Assembly: GCF_026427355.1 (NCBI RefSeq)
Contig: NZ_CP102664.1
Coordinates: 2,542,001 to 2,606,000, forward strand
Direction of reading: 5' to 3'
Length of the DNA: 64,000 nt
Source of the DNA: Sphingobium sp. JS3065
GTDB taxonomy: Bacteria > Pseudomonadota > Alphaproteobacteria > Sphingomonadales > Sphingomonadaceae
Part shown: piece after piece, positions 44,852 to 54,411 of the stretch
Layout: each line of letters opens with the position of its first letter
How positions within the stretch are numbered: the first letter of the stretch is position 1
Notes under the pieces: model-generated
What the model was told of the DNA's origin: nothing
Database searches by the model: none
The model's input: only the letters and a program-made list of their open reading frames with translations
Translations under genes and position numbers: made by a program

Positions 44852-47059
44852 ATGAAAGATAGGGGAAAGGAGAGGATGCGCGCCCTTGGCTGCCTCATAT
44901 CGGCGGCGCTGTTGCTGGCCGTCCTCCCCGCGCGGGCCGAGCCGGATGCGGCGATCACCGGCGCAAGGGACGGCGCGAAGGCTTCCGGACTGCGCTATCC
45001 CGCCGCCCAGCGGATCGATCTGGTCGAGGATCATTTCGGCGTCAAGGCGACCGATCCCTATCGCTGGCTGGAAAACGACCTGCGCGGCGATCCCGCCGTG
45101 CGCGACTGGGTGGCGAAGGAAAACGCCCTCACCCGCCGCTTCATCGATGGCCTGCCGGGACGCGACATGCTGAAGAAGCGCATGCAGGCGCTCTTCGCCC
45201 ATGGCCGCTACACCATCCCGCGCAAGGCGGGCGGGCGCTATTTCTACGGCTTCAACAAGGGGCTGCAGAACCAGACGCCGCTCTATGTGCGCGAGGGGCT
45301 GAACGGCGCGCAGCGGCTGCTGATCGACCCCAATGACTGGGCGGAGGACGGGTCGGACGCGCTGGCGGAATGGGCGCCCTCCCCCGACGGAGGCTTCCTG
45401 CTCTATGCCGTGCAGGAGGCCGGGAGCGACTGGCGCACGCTGAAGGTGCTGGACGTCGCCACGGCAAAGCCGCTGGAAGACGCGGTGCAATGGGTGAAAT
45501 TTTCCCAACTCGCCTGGGACGGGCGGGGCCAGGGTTTCTTCTATTCCCGCTTCGCCGCGCCGCGGGACGGGGCGGGCCTGCAATCCTCCACCATGGGGCA
45601 GCAGCTTTTCTATCATCGCCTGGGCACGGCGCAGGCGCAGGACCAATTGATCTACGCCACCCCGGACCGGCCCCGGCTGAGCCACACCGCGCAAGTGACG
45701 CAGGACGGGCGCTGGCTGGTCATCGGCAGTTTCCAGGGCACTGACCCGCGCCGCGAACTGCATGTCGCGGAACTGACCGGGGGGAAGGTGAAGGTCCGGT
45801 CGCTGGTCAAGGGCATGACCAACGACTGGCGGCTGATCGGCAGCCGGGGCCGGACGCTCTATTTCATCACCGATCGATATGCCCCGCATCTGCGCGTCGT
45901 CAGCATCGACGCCCGCCATCCCCGCCGCGGCGGCACGCAGGTCGTGGCCGAACGCATGGACACGCTGGCGGGCGGATCGCTGGTCGGGGACCGGCTGATC
46001 CTGGCCTATCTGTCCGGCGCGGAAACCGTGGCGGAGCTGGTCGACCTGAACGGGCGCAAGGTCAGCGACGTGCCGCTGCCCGGCATGGGCACGGCGGCCG
46101 GTTTCGGCGGGCGCGACGGCGATCCGGAGACGTTCTTCAGCTTTTCCGGCTTCACCGCGCCGTCCAGCATCTACCGCTTCGACACGTCGACGCTGCGGTA
46201 CGAGCTGTTCGCGCGGCCCGACCTGCCCTTCGACCCCGACGATTACGGCATAGAGCAGGTCAGCTATCCGTCGAAGGACGGCACGATGATCCCGATGACG
46301 GTGATCCGCAAGAAGGCGCTGGCGCTGGCCAAGACCCCGGCGCCGACCATCCTCTACGGCTATGGCGGCTTCAACATCGCGTTGACGCCCGGCTATTCGG
46401 CGACGCGCATGGCGTGGCTGGAGCAGGGGGGCGTCTATGCCATCGCCAATCTGCGCGGCGGCGGAGAGTTCGGCAAGGCGTGGCACGACGCGGGCCGCCT
46501 GGCCAACAAGCAGAATGTGTTCGACGATTTCATCGCGGCGGGCGAATATCTGAAGGCCAATGGCTATGCGACCCGCGACGGGCTGGCGGTCGAGGGGCGG
46601 TCCAATGGCGGCCTGCTGGTCGGCGCGGTGGTGAACCAGCGGCCCGACCTGTTCGCCGCCGCCCTGCCCGCCGTGGGGGTGATGGACATGCTGCGCTTCG
46701 ACCGCTTCACCGCCGGGCGTTACTGGATCGACGATTATGGATCGCCCGACCGGGAGGAGGATTTCCGCCTGCTCTACGCCTATTCGCCCTATCATAACAT
46801 CACCGGCGGGAAGGAATATCCCGCGATACTGGTGACGACGGGCGATACCGACGACCGGGTGGTTCCGGCGCACAGCTTCAAATATGCTGCGGCGTTGCAG
46901 GCGGCGGAACTGGGGCCGAAACCGCGCCTGATCCGCATCGATACCAAGGCCGGCCATGGATCGGGCAAGCCGGTCGACAAGCTGATCGACGAATATGCCG
47001 ACAGCTATGCCTTCGCCGCGCGGTTCACCGGGCTGCGGATCGGGGATGGGGCGAAATAG
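44852..47059 (+). CDS. prolyl oligopeptidase family serine peptidase (S9A)
   Basis: 735 residues from the ATG at 44852. ATG 44876 (MRALGCLIS) is the more natural signal-peptide start. Signal peptide ends near LPARA. A seven-bladed propeller (residues ~90-430) precedes the catalytic alpha/beta domain. The catalytic Ser is in EGRSNGGLL (near 584), Asp in GDTDDRVVP (near 666), His in KAGHGSG (near 701). Exported to the periplasm or beyond. Cleaves short peptides after proline. Confidence 0.92.
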   Translation: MKDRGKERMRALGCLISAALLLAVLPARAEPDAAITGARDGAKASGLRYPAAQRIDLVEDHFGVKATDPYRWLENDLRGDPAVRDWVAKENALTRRFIDGLPGRDMLKKRMQALFAHGRYTIPRKAGGRYFYGFNKGLQNQTPLYVREGLNGAQRLLIDPNDWAEDGSDALAEWAPSPDGGFLLYAVQEAGSDWRTLKVLDVATAKPLEDAVQWVKFSQLAWDGRGQGFFYSRFAAPRDGAGLQSSTMGQQLFYHRLGTAQAQDQLIYATPDRPRLSHTAQVTQDGRWLVIGSFQGTDPRRELHVAELTGGKVKVRSLVKGMTNDWRLIGSRGRTLYFITDRYAPHLRVVSIDARHPRRGGTQVVAERMDTLAGGSLVGDRLILAYLSGAETVAELVDLNGRKVSDVPLPGMGTAAGFGGRDGDPETFFSFSGFTAPSSIYRFDTSTLRYELFARPDLPFDPDDYGIEQVSYPSKDGTMIPMTVIRKKALALAKTPAPTILYGYGGFNIALTPGYSATRMAWLEQGGVYAIANLRGGGEFGKAWHDAGRLANKQNVFDDFIAAGEYLKANGYATRDGLAVEGRSNGGLLVGAVVNQRPDLFAAALPAVGVMDMLRFDRFTAGRYWIDDYGSPDREEDFRLLYAYSPYHNITGGKEYPAILVTTGDTDDRVVPAHSFKYAAALQAAELGPKPRLIRIDTKAGHGSGKPVDKLIDEYADSYAFAARFTGLRIGDGAK

Positions 47060-47147
47060 GGACGGCTTTGGGCTGAAGGCGTCGTTCAGCCCCCCGACAG
47101 CCGAACAGTCCTAGCCATCGGGCCGAACTGGTTGAGGGACGCAGGTC

Positions 47148-47684
47148 ATGAACAAGGCAAGGTGGGTGACGGGATCGCTGATGGCGCTGGTGCTGCTGAC
47201 CGGCGGCGCGGCGGCGGCGCAGATGCAGCCTCCGCAAAGCTATCCCCAGGAGCAGGACGAGCTGGGGGACGAGGCCCTGCCGCCCGCCGATGAAGCCGAT
47301 CAGGCCAATCCTGCCCGCGCCGACGATGATTTTTCCGACGTGGTGGGGGCCGACCGGAACGGCGCCGCATCCGGCGACGAGCGCTATGGCCGACGGGACG
47401 ATCCGGCCGACGCCGCGCCCGGCGCCCCGGAGAGCGAGGAGGCGATCACCCACTGCGCCCTAGCCGCCCGCGACGAGGCCGAGCGCGACGGCGGCTATGC
47501 CGAGGTGCGGCAGGTGCAGGAGCCGCGTGAAACCCGCGACGGATATGATGTGGAGGGCGATGTCGAGGTCCGGTCCGGCTGGCGGATGCAGGACGGCGCG
47601 TCGCGGCACTTCACCTGTTCGATCCGGAACGGCCGGGTGGCGGACGTGTGGTTCCGTGGGGATCGGGGCAGGCGGCAGGATTGA
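47148..47684 (+). CDS. hypothetical secreted acidic protein
   Basis: 178 residues. Signal peptide MNKARWVTGSLMALVLLTGGAAAA followed by a disordered acidic part rich in D, E, A and P (residues ~28-95). A compact C-terminal part follows (CALAARDEAERDGGYAEVRQVQE..YDVEGDVEVR, then HFTCSIRNGRVADVWFRG) with two cysteines that may pair. Present in sphingomonads as an uncharacterised family as far as I can judge. Confidence 0.65.
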   Translation: MNKARWVTGSLMALVLLTGGAAAAQMQPPQSYPQEQDELGDEALPPADEADQANPARADDDFSDVVGADRNGAASGDERYGRRDDPADAAPGAPESEEAITHCALAARDEAERDGGYAEVRQVQEPRETRDGYDVEGDVEVRSGWRMQDGASRHFTCSIRNGRVADVWFRGDRGRRQD

Positions 47685-47695
47685 TTGGGTTGGGG

Positions 47696-47752
47696 GAAGA
47701 GCGAAGTCGAGAGCGCAGGCGAAGCATAGGAGCTTCGCTCAGCCCGAACGGA
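47696..47752. repeat. degenerate copy of the CTTCGCTCAGCCCGAACGG repeat
   Basis: Contains GCGAAGTCGAGAGCGCAGGCGAAG and CTTCGCTCAGCCCGAACGG, fold-back related to the units at 13135 and 18111-18208. Lies in the 247-bp gap before guaA. Confidence 0.5.
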
Positions 47753-47931
47753 TATCTCACGTCCTCATGGCCCTTTCCCGACTTCTCCGAATTTGTCCAT
47801 GCGGCCGGGGCGATTTCGGGCGGGCGGCCTAGCGCAAATAGCGGGGCCGGAGGCTTCGCTGGACAAGGGCGCGCAAGCGCACTAACCGGGCGCGAATCCC
47901 TACCCTCCTCAGGACAAGTAAAGGCGATTCG

Positions 47932-49491
47932 ATGACGCTGCCCCTTCAGGATTCCATCCTTATCGTGGATTTCGGCAGCCAGGTGACGCAGCTCATCGCG
48001 CGCCGCGTGCGCGAGGCGGGCGTCTATTCCGAGATCGCGCCCTTCAACAGCGCCGCTGAAGCCTTCGAGCGGCTGAAGCCCAAGGGCATCATCCTTTCCG
48101 GCGGGCCATCCTCCGTCATGTGGGAAGACAGCCCCCGCGCCCCGCAGCATTTCTTCGACGCGGGCGTGCCCGTGCTGGGCATATGCTATGGCCAGCAGAC
48201 GATGATGCAGCAGCTTGGCGGCAATGTCGAAGGCGGCGAGAGCGGGGAGTTCGGCCGCGCCTTCATCGAAGTGAAGAAGGGCTGCGCGCTGTTCGACGGC
48301 CTCTGGTCCGAGGGCGAAAAGCATCAGGTCTGGATGAGCCATGGCGACAAGGTGACGCAGCTTGCGCCGGGTTTCGAAGTCGTCGCGGTCAGCGAGGGCG
48401 CGCCCTACGCGATCACGGCGAATGAGGAAAAGCGCTTCTACGCGACGCAATTCCACCCGGAGGTCGTGCATACGCCGGACGGCGCGAAGCTGCTCGCCAA
48501 TTTCGTGCGCCATGTCTGCGGGCTGGCGGGCGACTGGACCATGGCGGAGTTCCGCGCCACCAAGATCGCGGACATTCGCGCGCAGGTGGGCGAAGGCCGG
48601 GTGATATGCGGGCTTTCGGGCGGCGTCGACAGCGCCGTGGCCGCCGTGCTGATCCATGAGGCGATTGGCGACCAGTTGACCTGCGTGTTCGTCGACCATG
48701 GGCTGATGCGGCTGGGCGAAGCGGAGCAGGTGGTGAGCCTGTTCCGCGAGCATTATGGCATCAAGCTGGTCCATGTGAACGCCGAGGAACGGTTCCTGGG
48801 CGGGCTGGCGGGCCTCACCGATCCGGAGAAGAAGCGCAAGTTCATCGGCGGCGAGTTCATCGCCGTGTTCGAGGAAGAGGCGAAGAAGATCGGCGGGGCG
48901 GATTTCCTGGCGCAGGGCACGCTTTATCCCGACGTGATCGAGTCGGTGAGCTTCACCGGCGGGCCTTCGGTGACGATCAAGTCGCACCACAATGTCGGCG
49001 GCCTGCCCGAACGCATGAATATGAAGCTGGTCGAGCCGTTGCGCGAACTGTTCAAGGACGAGGTGCGCGTGCTGGGCCGGGAACTGGGCCTGCCGGAGAT
49101 TTTCGTCGGACGGCACCCCTTCCCCGGCCCCGGCCTGGCCATCCGCATTCCGGGCGAGGTGAGCAAGGACCGCTGCGACATATTGCGCAAGGCGGATGCG
49201 GTCTATCTGGAGGAAATCCGGAACGCCGGGCTGTACGACGCGATCTGGCAGGCCTTTGCGGTGCTGCTGCCGGTGCGGACCGTGGGCGTGATGGGCGACC
49301 ATCGCACCTATGACAGCGTGTGCGCATTGCGGGCGGTGACATCGACCGACGGGATGACGGCGGACATCTATCCCTTCGACGCCGCCTTTTTGAGCCGCGT
49401 GGCGACCCGGATCATCAATGAGGTGAAGGGCATCAACCGGGTGGTCTATGACTACACGTCGAAGCCGCCGGGGACGATTGAATGGGAATGA
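47932..49491 (+). CDS. guaA: GMP synthase (glutamine-hydrolysing)
   Basis: 519 residues. An N-terminal class I glutamine amidotransferase domain ([16 protein letters not shown] with the nucleophile Cys; FHPEVVHT) is followed by the ATP-pyrophosphatase domain with P-loop [13 protein letters not shown] near residue 228 and the dimerisation domain ending KPPGTIEWE. Makes GMP from XMP. Its 3' end is a known integration site for tyrosine-recombinase elements, and an integrase gene follows at 49786. Confidence 0.97.
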   Translation: MTLPLQDSILIVDFGSQVTQLIARRVREAGVYSEIAPFNSAAEAFERLKPKGIILSGGPSSVMWEDSPRAPQHFFDAGVPVLGICYGQQTMMQQLGGNVEGGESGEFGRAFIEVKKGCALFDGLWSEGEKHQVWMSHGDKVTQLAPGFEVVAVSEGAPYAITANEEKRFYATQFHPEVVHTPDGAKLLANFVRHVCGLAGDWTMAEFRATKIADIRAQVGEGRVICGLSGGVDSAVAAVLIHEAIGDQLTCVFVDHGLMRLGEAEQVVSLFREHYGIKLVHVNAEERFLGGLAGLTDPEKKRKFIGGEFIAVFEEEAKKIGGADFLAQGTLYPDVIESVSFTGGPSVTIKSHHNVGGLPERMNMKLVEPLRELFKDEVRVLGRELGLPEIFVGRHPFPGPGLAIRIPGEVSKDRCDILRKADAVYLEEIRNAGLYDAIWQAFAVLLPVRTVGVMGDHRTYDSVCALRAVTSTDGMTADIYPFDAAFLSRVATRIINEVKGINRVVYDYTSKPPGTIEWE

Positions 49492-49785
49492 TTCAGACCC
49501 CTCCAAACGCCGCAGAATTCGCGCTGCGATACGACATAACGAACTGAAAACAAAAATAAATTCCTCCTATGCCTATCGACAACTATCGGTGGGCATAGAT
49601 CGCGTTCGGCGGCCTCGCTGACGGGCCTCGCCCCCATTGATCAACCGGAAAAACGAAAGTACCGTCAGGAGCAATGAGGCTCTTGACGGTACTTTTTTTG
49701 ATCTAAGACGCTGAACTAAAAGCGTTTTCGACGCCACCAGCCTCTAAAAGCCGCGTGACGGTACTTTTCCGCGAGGAGGCCCGAA
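49492..49785. other. guaA-integrase spacer with repeated TGACGGTACTTTT motifs
   Basis: Contains AAAGTACCGTCA (49656-49667) and TGACGGTACTTT (49684-49695) as a perfect 12-bp inverted repeat, followed by a T-run. A third copy, TGACGGTACTTTT, is at 49756-49768, 18 bp before the integrase start, and a variant (TGGCAGTACTTTT) is at 52642-52654. Also CTATGCC..GGGCATAG near 49569-49600. These may be integrase arm sites. The first pair can also act as a terminator. Confidence 0.5.
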
Positions 49786-50616
49786 ATGTTGACCGATTCA
49801 GCACTTAAGTGTCTGAAACCAAAAGACAAAATGTATAAGGTATCTGATCGTGACGGCATGTACGTGCGCGTCGCGCCGTCGGGCGCTATCTCGTTCAGGC
49901 TCGACTATCGGCTGAACGGCAGGCGGGAGACTGTTTATCTCGGCAGATATGCCCGTGACGGAATATCACTCGCCAGGGCTCGCGAGTTATGCATCGACGC
50001 GCGGCGCGCGATCGCCGAGGGGCGGTCCCCCGCCATTGAGAAGCAGCGGGAGAAGCGACGGATCAAGGAAGCAAAGAGCTTCGGCCAGTTCGGCGAGAAA
50101 TGGCTGACCAACGCGACCATGGCTGATAGCACCCGCGCGATGCGCCGCTCCATCTTCGAGCGCGAACTCATGCCCGTCTGGCGGAATCGCCTCCTGACAG
50201 AGATCACACCTGACGATCTGCGCGCTCACTGCGGCAAGATCGTCGAACGGGGTGCGCCTGCGACCGCCATCCACGTGAGGGATATCCTGAAGCAAATCTA
50301 CGGCTTCGCCATTCTCCACGGTGAGAAGGTCGCCAACCCGGCCGATGACGTCGGTCCGGCCTCGATCGCCACCTTTACGCCGAAGGACCGCGCTCTTTCG
50401 CCCGCAGAGATCCGCATCATGTTCAAACAGCTCGAGCATGTCGCGACGCTGCCGACGATCCGCCTCGGCATGAAGCTGTACCTCCTCACCATGGTCCGGA
50501 AGAGCGAGCTGCAGGATGCAGTATGGGACGAGATCGATTTCGACAACGCCGTCTGGACGATCCCGAAGGAGCGCATGAAGCGGTCGAAGCCGCACAACGT
50601 CTACGCTTCCAACTAG
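49786..50616 (+). CDS. P4-type tyrosine integrase, C-terminally truncated
   Basis: 276 residues with SD GAGGAGG. The N-terminal DUF4102 domain (LTDSALKCLKPKDKMYKVSDRDGMYVRVAPSG) and core-binding domain are complete. The catalytic domain keeps only the first arginine (LTMVRKSELQ) and reaches RMKRSKPHNVY before ASN and stop. The HxxR and Tyr boxes are missing (full members are about 400 residues), so it should be inactive. It lies directly behind guaA, which is probably its target. Frameshift or recombination after HNVY is likely. Confidence 0.85.
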   Translation: MLTDSALKCLKPKDKMYKVSDRDGMYVRVAPSGAISFRLDYRLNGRRETVYLGRYARDGISLARARELCIDARRAIAEGRSPAIEKQREKRRIKEAKSFGQFGEKWLTNATMADSTRAMRRSIFERELMPVWRNRLLTEITPDDLRAHCGKIVERGAPATAIHVRDILKQIYGFAILHGEKVANPADDVGPASIATFTPKDRALSPAEIRIMFKQLEHVATLPTIRLGMKLYLLTMVRKSELQDAVWDEIDFDNAVWTIPKERMKRSKPHNVYASN

Positions 50617-50739
50617 CGGGACGTTCACTCCCAATTAGCCGCCAGCAAGGAGCTGGAGAATCGCGGCGCTATGCAAGCAGGTGCCGCGGCCGGCCTTTCG
50701 ACACTCCCTCAGCTGGCTCTTGATGAATCTACCAACTAG

Positions 50740-50749
50740 TCATATATGA
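50740..50749. promoter_or_regulatory. possible hipBA operator
   Basis: TCATATATGA, a 10-bp perfect palindrome about 40 bp upstream of the antitoxin start. Similar ATATGA elements recur after hipA at 52408-52445. HipB-type antitoxins bind palindromes in their own promoter. Assignment is by position only. Confidence 0.35.
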
Positions 50750-50789
50750 TAGACAAAGAGAGTTTGTTCTTCGTATATGGATTGTTGCT

Positions 50790-51167
50790 ATGGGCTCCCC
50801 GAAGTCGAAAGCTGCACTTGAGAGGCTCGGCCGCGACATCCGTGGCGCGCGTTTGCGGCGTGGAATCGCCGTAGCGGATCTGGCGATACGCGCAGGGACG
50901 TCGCCCAGTTCTGTCGGGCGGCTCGAGAAGGGCGACGCTGGCGTCGCCATTGGCACGCTTGCCGATGTCCTGGTCGTCCTGGGCCTGGTGGAGCGGCTGG
51001 CTGACCTGATCGACATCCGCAAGGACGATTTGGGGCTGGCGCTGGCCGATGAGCGCCTGCCGCGCCGCGGCCGGACCTTTGCGACTAAGTTGCGCAGACA
51101 GAAGGCCAGTGTGGAGCCCCCACAGGATGGCGCAGATATCATCGATCCTGACGGCGCGGCCTTCTGA
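50790..51167 (+). CDS. XRE-family antitoxin (HipB-like)
   Basis: 125 residues. An N-terminal helix-turn-helix (RLGRDIRGARLRRGIAVADLAIRAGTSPSSVGRLEKGD) is followed by a short C-terminal tail. The stop overlaps the ATG of the hipA-like gene (ATGA-type junction), typical of toxin-antitoxin pairs. Expected to neutralise HipA and repress the operon. Confidence 0.87.
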   Translation: MGSPKSKAALERLGRDIRGARLRRGIAVADLAIRAGTSPSSVGRLEKGDAGVAIGTLADVLVVLGLVERLADLIDIRKDDLGLALADERLPRRGRTFATKLRRQKASVEPPQDGADIIDPDGAAF

Positions 51168-52399
51168 TGGCCGACTTTACCGCGCATGTCGTTCTCGGCG
51201 AAAGCCTGATGCCAGTCGGCCAGTTGCGTTTCACGCGGAACGGGCCGCGTCAGTTTTCGACCTTCGCCTATGATCCGGCCTGGATAGAGAACCCGCGTGC
51301 CTTTGCCGTGCAGCCGGATTTCCCTCTTGAGGGAGGACCTTTCCATACGTCCGGGCAGCCCGGAAACATGCGCGATGCGCTGGCCGGTGCCTTTGCTGAC
51401 GCTGCGCCGGATACATGGGGCCGCAGGCTTCTCGAACGCGCTTATGGCAATGGTCTTTCCGAATTCGAGTATCTGACGCTGTCCGACGACAGTTGCCGGC
51501 AAGGCGCGCTGCGGTTTCTCGACGACGCAGGAAGGATCATCCGCGGCAGGGCGGCTGACGCGGTGCCACGTCTGGTCGATCTGCAGGCGATCACCGCCAT
51601 CGCCCGCGCCTATGAGCAGGGCAAGGAGATCGCCGCCGAAGAACTGCAGGCGCTCGCCGGCGCGGGCGGATCCGGTGGCGCGCGTCCCAAGGCCAACGTC
51701 CGGGATGGCGATACACTCTGGCTGGCCAAGTTCACGTCGGTTCATGACCAACAGCCGATTGAGCGTGTCGAGGTGGCGACGCTTCGTCTGGCACAGGCTT
51801 GTGGTATCCGCACGCCAGCCGTCAGGTTGGAACTGGCTGACACGCCCTTTCCCGTGGCGCTGATCCAGCGATTCGATCGGCGTGGTGCCACACGGATTCC
51901 ATACATCTCGGCCCGCACTGCTCTAGGCAAGACTGGGACCGAACTTGGCTCCTACACCGAGATCGTCGATTTCATACGGGCGAACGCCGCCGATCCGCAG
52001 GCTGATTTCCAGGAACTCTTCCTGCGATTGCTCTTCACGATCCTCGTGTCGAACAAGGATGATCATCTGAAGAACCACGGCTTCCTCTACGTGGGATCGG
52101 GCCGCTGGCGGTTATCTCCGGTTTTCGATGTAAATCCGGCGCCGGACCGCAATCCGCATCTCGAAACGGCGATTATCGAAGGCGGTGCGCATGATCGCTC
52201 GATCCGCTTGGCTCTTGAGGCGTGCGAGTTTTTCGAGATCGCCGACCACGATGCTCGCCGGATAATCCGGGAGACGGCGCAGCGTGTTTCCGATGGCTGG
52301 CGCGAAACGCTGCGATCAGCGGGCGTTCTGGGAAGCCAAGCGCGGGAGTATGAGGGGGCTTTCATCAATGACCAGACGGAGATTGCTCTGGCTCTCTGA
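51167..52399 (+). CDS. HipA-type toxin, serine/threonine kinase fold
   Basis: 410 residues. An N-terminal HipA domain (VGQLRFTRNGPRQFSTFAYDPAW) precedes the kinase: GAGGSGGARPKANV near residue 165 (glycine-rich ATP loop), LVSNKDDHLKNHGFL near 290 (catalytic Asp region) and LSPVFDVNPA near 320 (metal-binding Asp). All key residues appear intact, so the toxin is probably active. E. coli HipA phosphorylates glutamyl-tRNA synthetase and causes growth arrest. The target here is unknown. Confidence 0.9.
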   Translation: MADFTAHVVLGESLMPVGQLRFTRNGPRQFSTFAYDPAWIENPRAFAVQPDFPLEGGPFHTSGQPGNMRDALAGAFADAAPDTWGRRLLERAYGNGLSEFEYLTLSDDSCRQGALRFLDDAGRIIRGRAADAVPRLVDLQAITAIARAYEQGKEIAAEELQALAGAGGSGGARPKANVRDGDTLWLAKFTSVHDQQPIERVEVATLRLAQACGIRTPAVRLELADTPFPVALIQRFDRRGATRIPYISARTALGKTGTELGSYTEIVDFIRANAADPQADFQELFLRLLFTILVSNKDDHLKNHGFLYVGSGRWRLSPVFDVNPAPDRNPHLETAIIEGGAHDRSIRLALEACEFFEIADHDARRIIRETAQRVSDGWRETLRSAGVLGSQAREYEGAFINDQTEIALAL

Positions 52400-52950
52400 G
52401 TTTCAAATATGACATATAAAATCACTTAAATGGTCAGATATGATGTATTATCTGAAGGGCGATGCTTATGGTGGTGATTACTGCACGGGCGATGGGGCAG
52501 GTTTCGGGCAGTCAGATACCTCACCGATTATGATACGAATCCTAGAATTCCGAGGGCTGAAGTCCGAGGATTTGTATCTGCCAGTCGGGGATTCTTCACT
52601 CGCGATCCTCGCTCGAGGATGGAAACGTGCTATAGAGACCGTGGCAGTACTTTTCTGCCAACGTCGGAGCGCGCCATCTGCCTTCAAAAATCAATTTTGA
52701 AGGCAATTGGTGCCGATAGATGCCGTAACCGACGAAAAAATTTCCGCGGCGATTTCCCTTTAAAATCAAAAGCGTAACATTTTGACGGCCTTAGGGTCGG
52801 AATTTCCTCGGCGTCAGCAAGAATTTGGCAGTAATTTCAAGTGATTATATACTGTTCAAATAATCGAGTGGGGCATCGGGGAATGAAGTGCATCGTGCTC
52901 CTGCGCAGGCAGGAGCACGGAGCGTTGATGGTTGGGGAGGCTCTTTCCCC
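52400..52950. other. AT-richer tail of the guaA element
   Basis: About 550 bp with no convincing gene, clearly lower in GC than the surroundings. Holds the variant TGGCAGTACTTTT at 52642. A possible divergent guaA end (AATCGAGTGGGG near 52862, compare ATTGAATGGGAA at the guaA stop) lies directly before the hairpin at 52895. If so, that hairpin is the original guaA terminator. Confidence 0.4.
52895..52918. repeat. hairpin GTGCTCCTGC-GCAG-GCAGGAGCAC
   Basis: 10-bp perfect stem of the same repeat family as 14739-14764. Located downstream of the guaA element and upstream of the minus-strand small gene's stop. Likely a bidirectional terminator. Confidence 0.65.
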
Positions 52951-53103
52951 TCAAATCTCATATTCCGGGCGCCATTGCGGGCTGAGATAGGCGGGTTGCC
53001 GTTCCGCCAGATCGGGCTGGCGCTGGCGCATCTCGCCGTAGAGGCGCTTGACCGTCGCGCTGCCGGTGCGGGTAAAAAGGGCCGGCACCAGCCCGTGGAT
53101 CAT
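52951..53103 (-). CDS. small hypothetical protein
   Basis: 50 residues from ATG 53103: MIHGLVPALFTRTGSATVKRL, then YGEMRQRQPDLAERQPAYLSP and QWRPEYEI. Third-position GC and amino-acid make-up look like a real gene, unlike the overlapping longer frame that starts at 53317. It is divergent from the aminotransferase. No family recognised. Confidence 0.5.
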   Translation of the reverse strand: MIHGLVPALFTRTGSATVKRLYGEMRQRQPDLAERQPAYLSPQWRPEYEI

Positions 53104-53223
53104 GCAGGCCAGCCCCGCATCTCTGCTCGCTCATGATCATGGGAAAGCGGCACTTTAAAGCATGGGAAGGCGGAAGCAGAGAGCCGATCTGATGCAACTT
53201 GACCGCTCGGCCCAAAAACCGGC

Positions 53224-54411
53224 ATGTCGACCGGCATGAACGCCCGCAATCCCATTGGCCATCCCGTCTATCGGGACATGCCCACCACCATTTTCGAGAA
53301 AATGTCGGCCCGCGCACGCGAAACCGGGGCGATCAATCTGGGGCAGGGATTTCCCGATTCGCAGGGGCCGGAGGCAATATTGCGCGCCGCCGCCGATGCG
53401 CTGCTGACCCGGTCCAACCAATATCCGCCGATGGCGGGGCTGGCCGAATTGCGGGAGGCGGTGGCGGCGCATTATGCGCGGCACCAGGGGTTGGACCTTT
53501 CCGCGCAGGAGGTCATCGTCACCTCCGGCGCGACGGAGGCGATTGCCGACAGCCTGCTCGCGCTGGTCCGGCCCGGCGACGAGGTGCTGGTGCTGGCGCC
53601 GCTCTACGATGCCTATCTGCCGCTGATCGAGCGGGCGGGCGGCGTGGCGCGGGTTCTGCGCCTTACCCCGCCCGACTGGCGGATCGGGCGGGAGGCGCTG
53701 GAAGCGGCCGTCACTGAAAATACCCGCTTCCTGCTGATGAACAATCCGGTGAACCCGACCGGCATCGCCCTGCGCGACGAGGAGCTGGCGCTGCTGGCCG
53801 CGTTTTGCGTGGAGCATGAGCTGATCGCGATCTGCGACGAGGTGTGGGAGCATGTCACCTTCGACAACATCGCGCACAAGCCGCTGATGGGCTTTCCCGG
53901 CATGCGGGAACGCACGGTGAAGATCGGGTCGGCGGGGAAGATCTTCTCCGTCACGGGCTGGAAGGTCGGCTGGATGTGCGCCGCGCCGCCCATCGCCACG
54001 CTGCTGGCGCGGGCGCATCAGTTCGTCACCTTCACCACGCCGCCTGCGCTGCAATGGGCGGTGGCGGAGGGGTTGGGGAAGCCGGAAAGCTGGTTCGCGG
54101 CCATGCGGGCGGGCTATCAGGCGTCGCGGGACCGGCTGGCGGAGGGATTGCGCGGGGCGGGCTATGCCATGAACGCCAGCGCGGCGACCTGGTTCGTGAC
54201 CGTCGACCTGCCTGCGTCGGGCATCGATATGGACGACGTCAGCTTTTGCGAGCGGATCATCGGTGAGGCGGGGGTCGCGGCGATCCCGATTTCCGCCTTC
54301 TATCCCGCAGAGCCGGTGACGCATCTCGTGCGCCTCTGCTTTTCCAAGGGGGACGAGGTGCTGGATCAGGCGGTGGCGCGGCTGGCGGCGTTTCGTTCGT
54401 CGCTGGGCTGA
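53224..54411 (+). CDS. PLP-dependent aminotransferase (class I/II)
   Basis: 395 residues. ATG 53236 is an alternative start. Fold-type I enzyme: SNQYPPMAGLAELREAVAAHY, VIVTSGATEAIADSL, NNPVNPTGIAL, CDEVWEHVTFD and the PLP lysine in GSAGKIFSVTGWKVGW. Sequence is of the YbdL/kynurenine-glutamine transaminase group, which often uses methionine or kynurenine as amino donor. Exact substrate cannot be told. Cytoplasmic. Confidence 0.9.
   Translation: MSTGMNARNPIGHPVYRDMPTTIFEKMSARARETGAINLGQGFPDSQGPEAILRAAADALLTRSNQYPPMAGLAELREAVAAHYARHQGLDLSAQEVIVTSGATEAIADSLLALVRPGDEVLVLAPLYDAYLPLIERAGGVARVLRLTPPDWRIGREALEAAVTENTRFLLMNNPVNPTGIALRDEELALLAAFCVEHELIAICDEVWEHVTFDNIAHKPLMGFPGMRERTVKIGSAGKIFSVTGWKVGWMCAAPPIATLLARAHQFVTFTTPPALQWAVAEGLGKPESWFAAMRAGYQASRDRLAEGLRGAGYAMNASAATWFVTVDLPASGIDMDDVSFCERIIGEAGVAAIPISAFYPAEPVTHLVRLCFSKGDEVLDQAVARLAAFRSSLG

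Noticed and set aside
44840..46957. 705-codon ORF opposite the prolyl oligopeptidase
   Set aside because: The plus-strand frame has the full catalytic triad and signal peptide. The minus frame is a high-GC antisense shadow.
52440..52700. 86-codon ORF behind hipA
   Set aside because: Composition (many G, D, Y and no domain) and lack of a ribosome site argue against a real gene. The region is AT-rich element tail.
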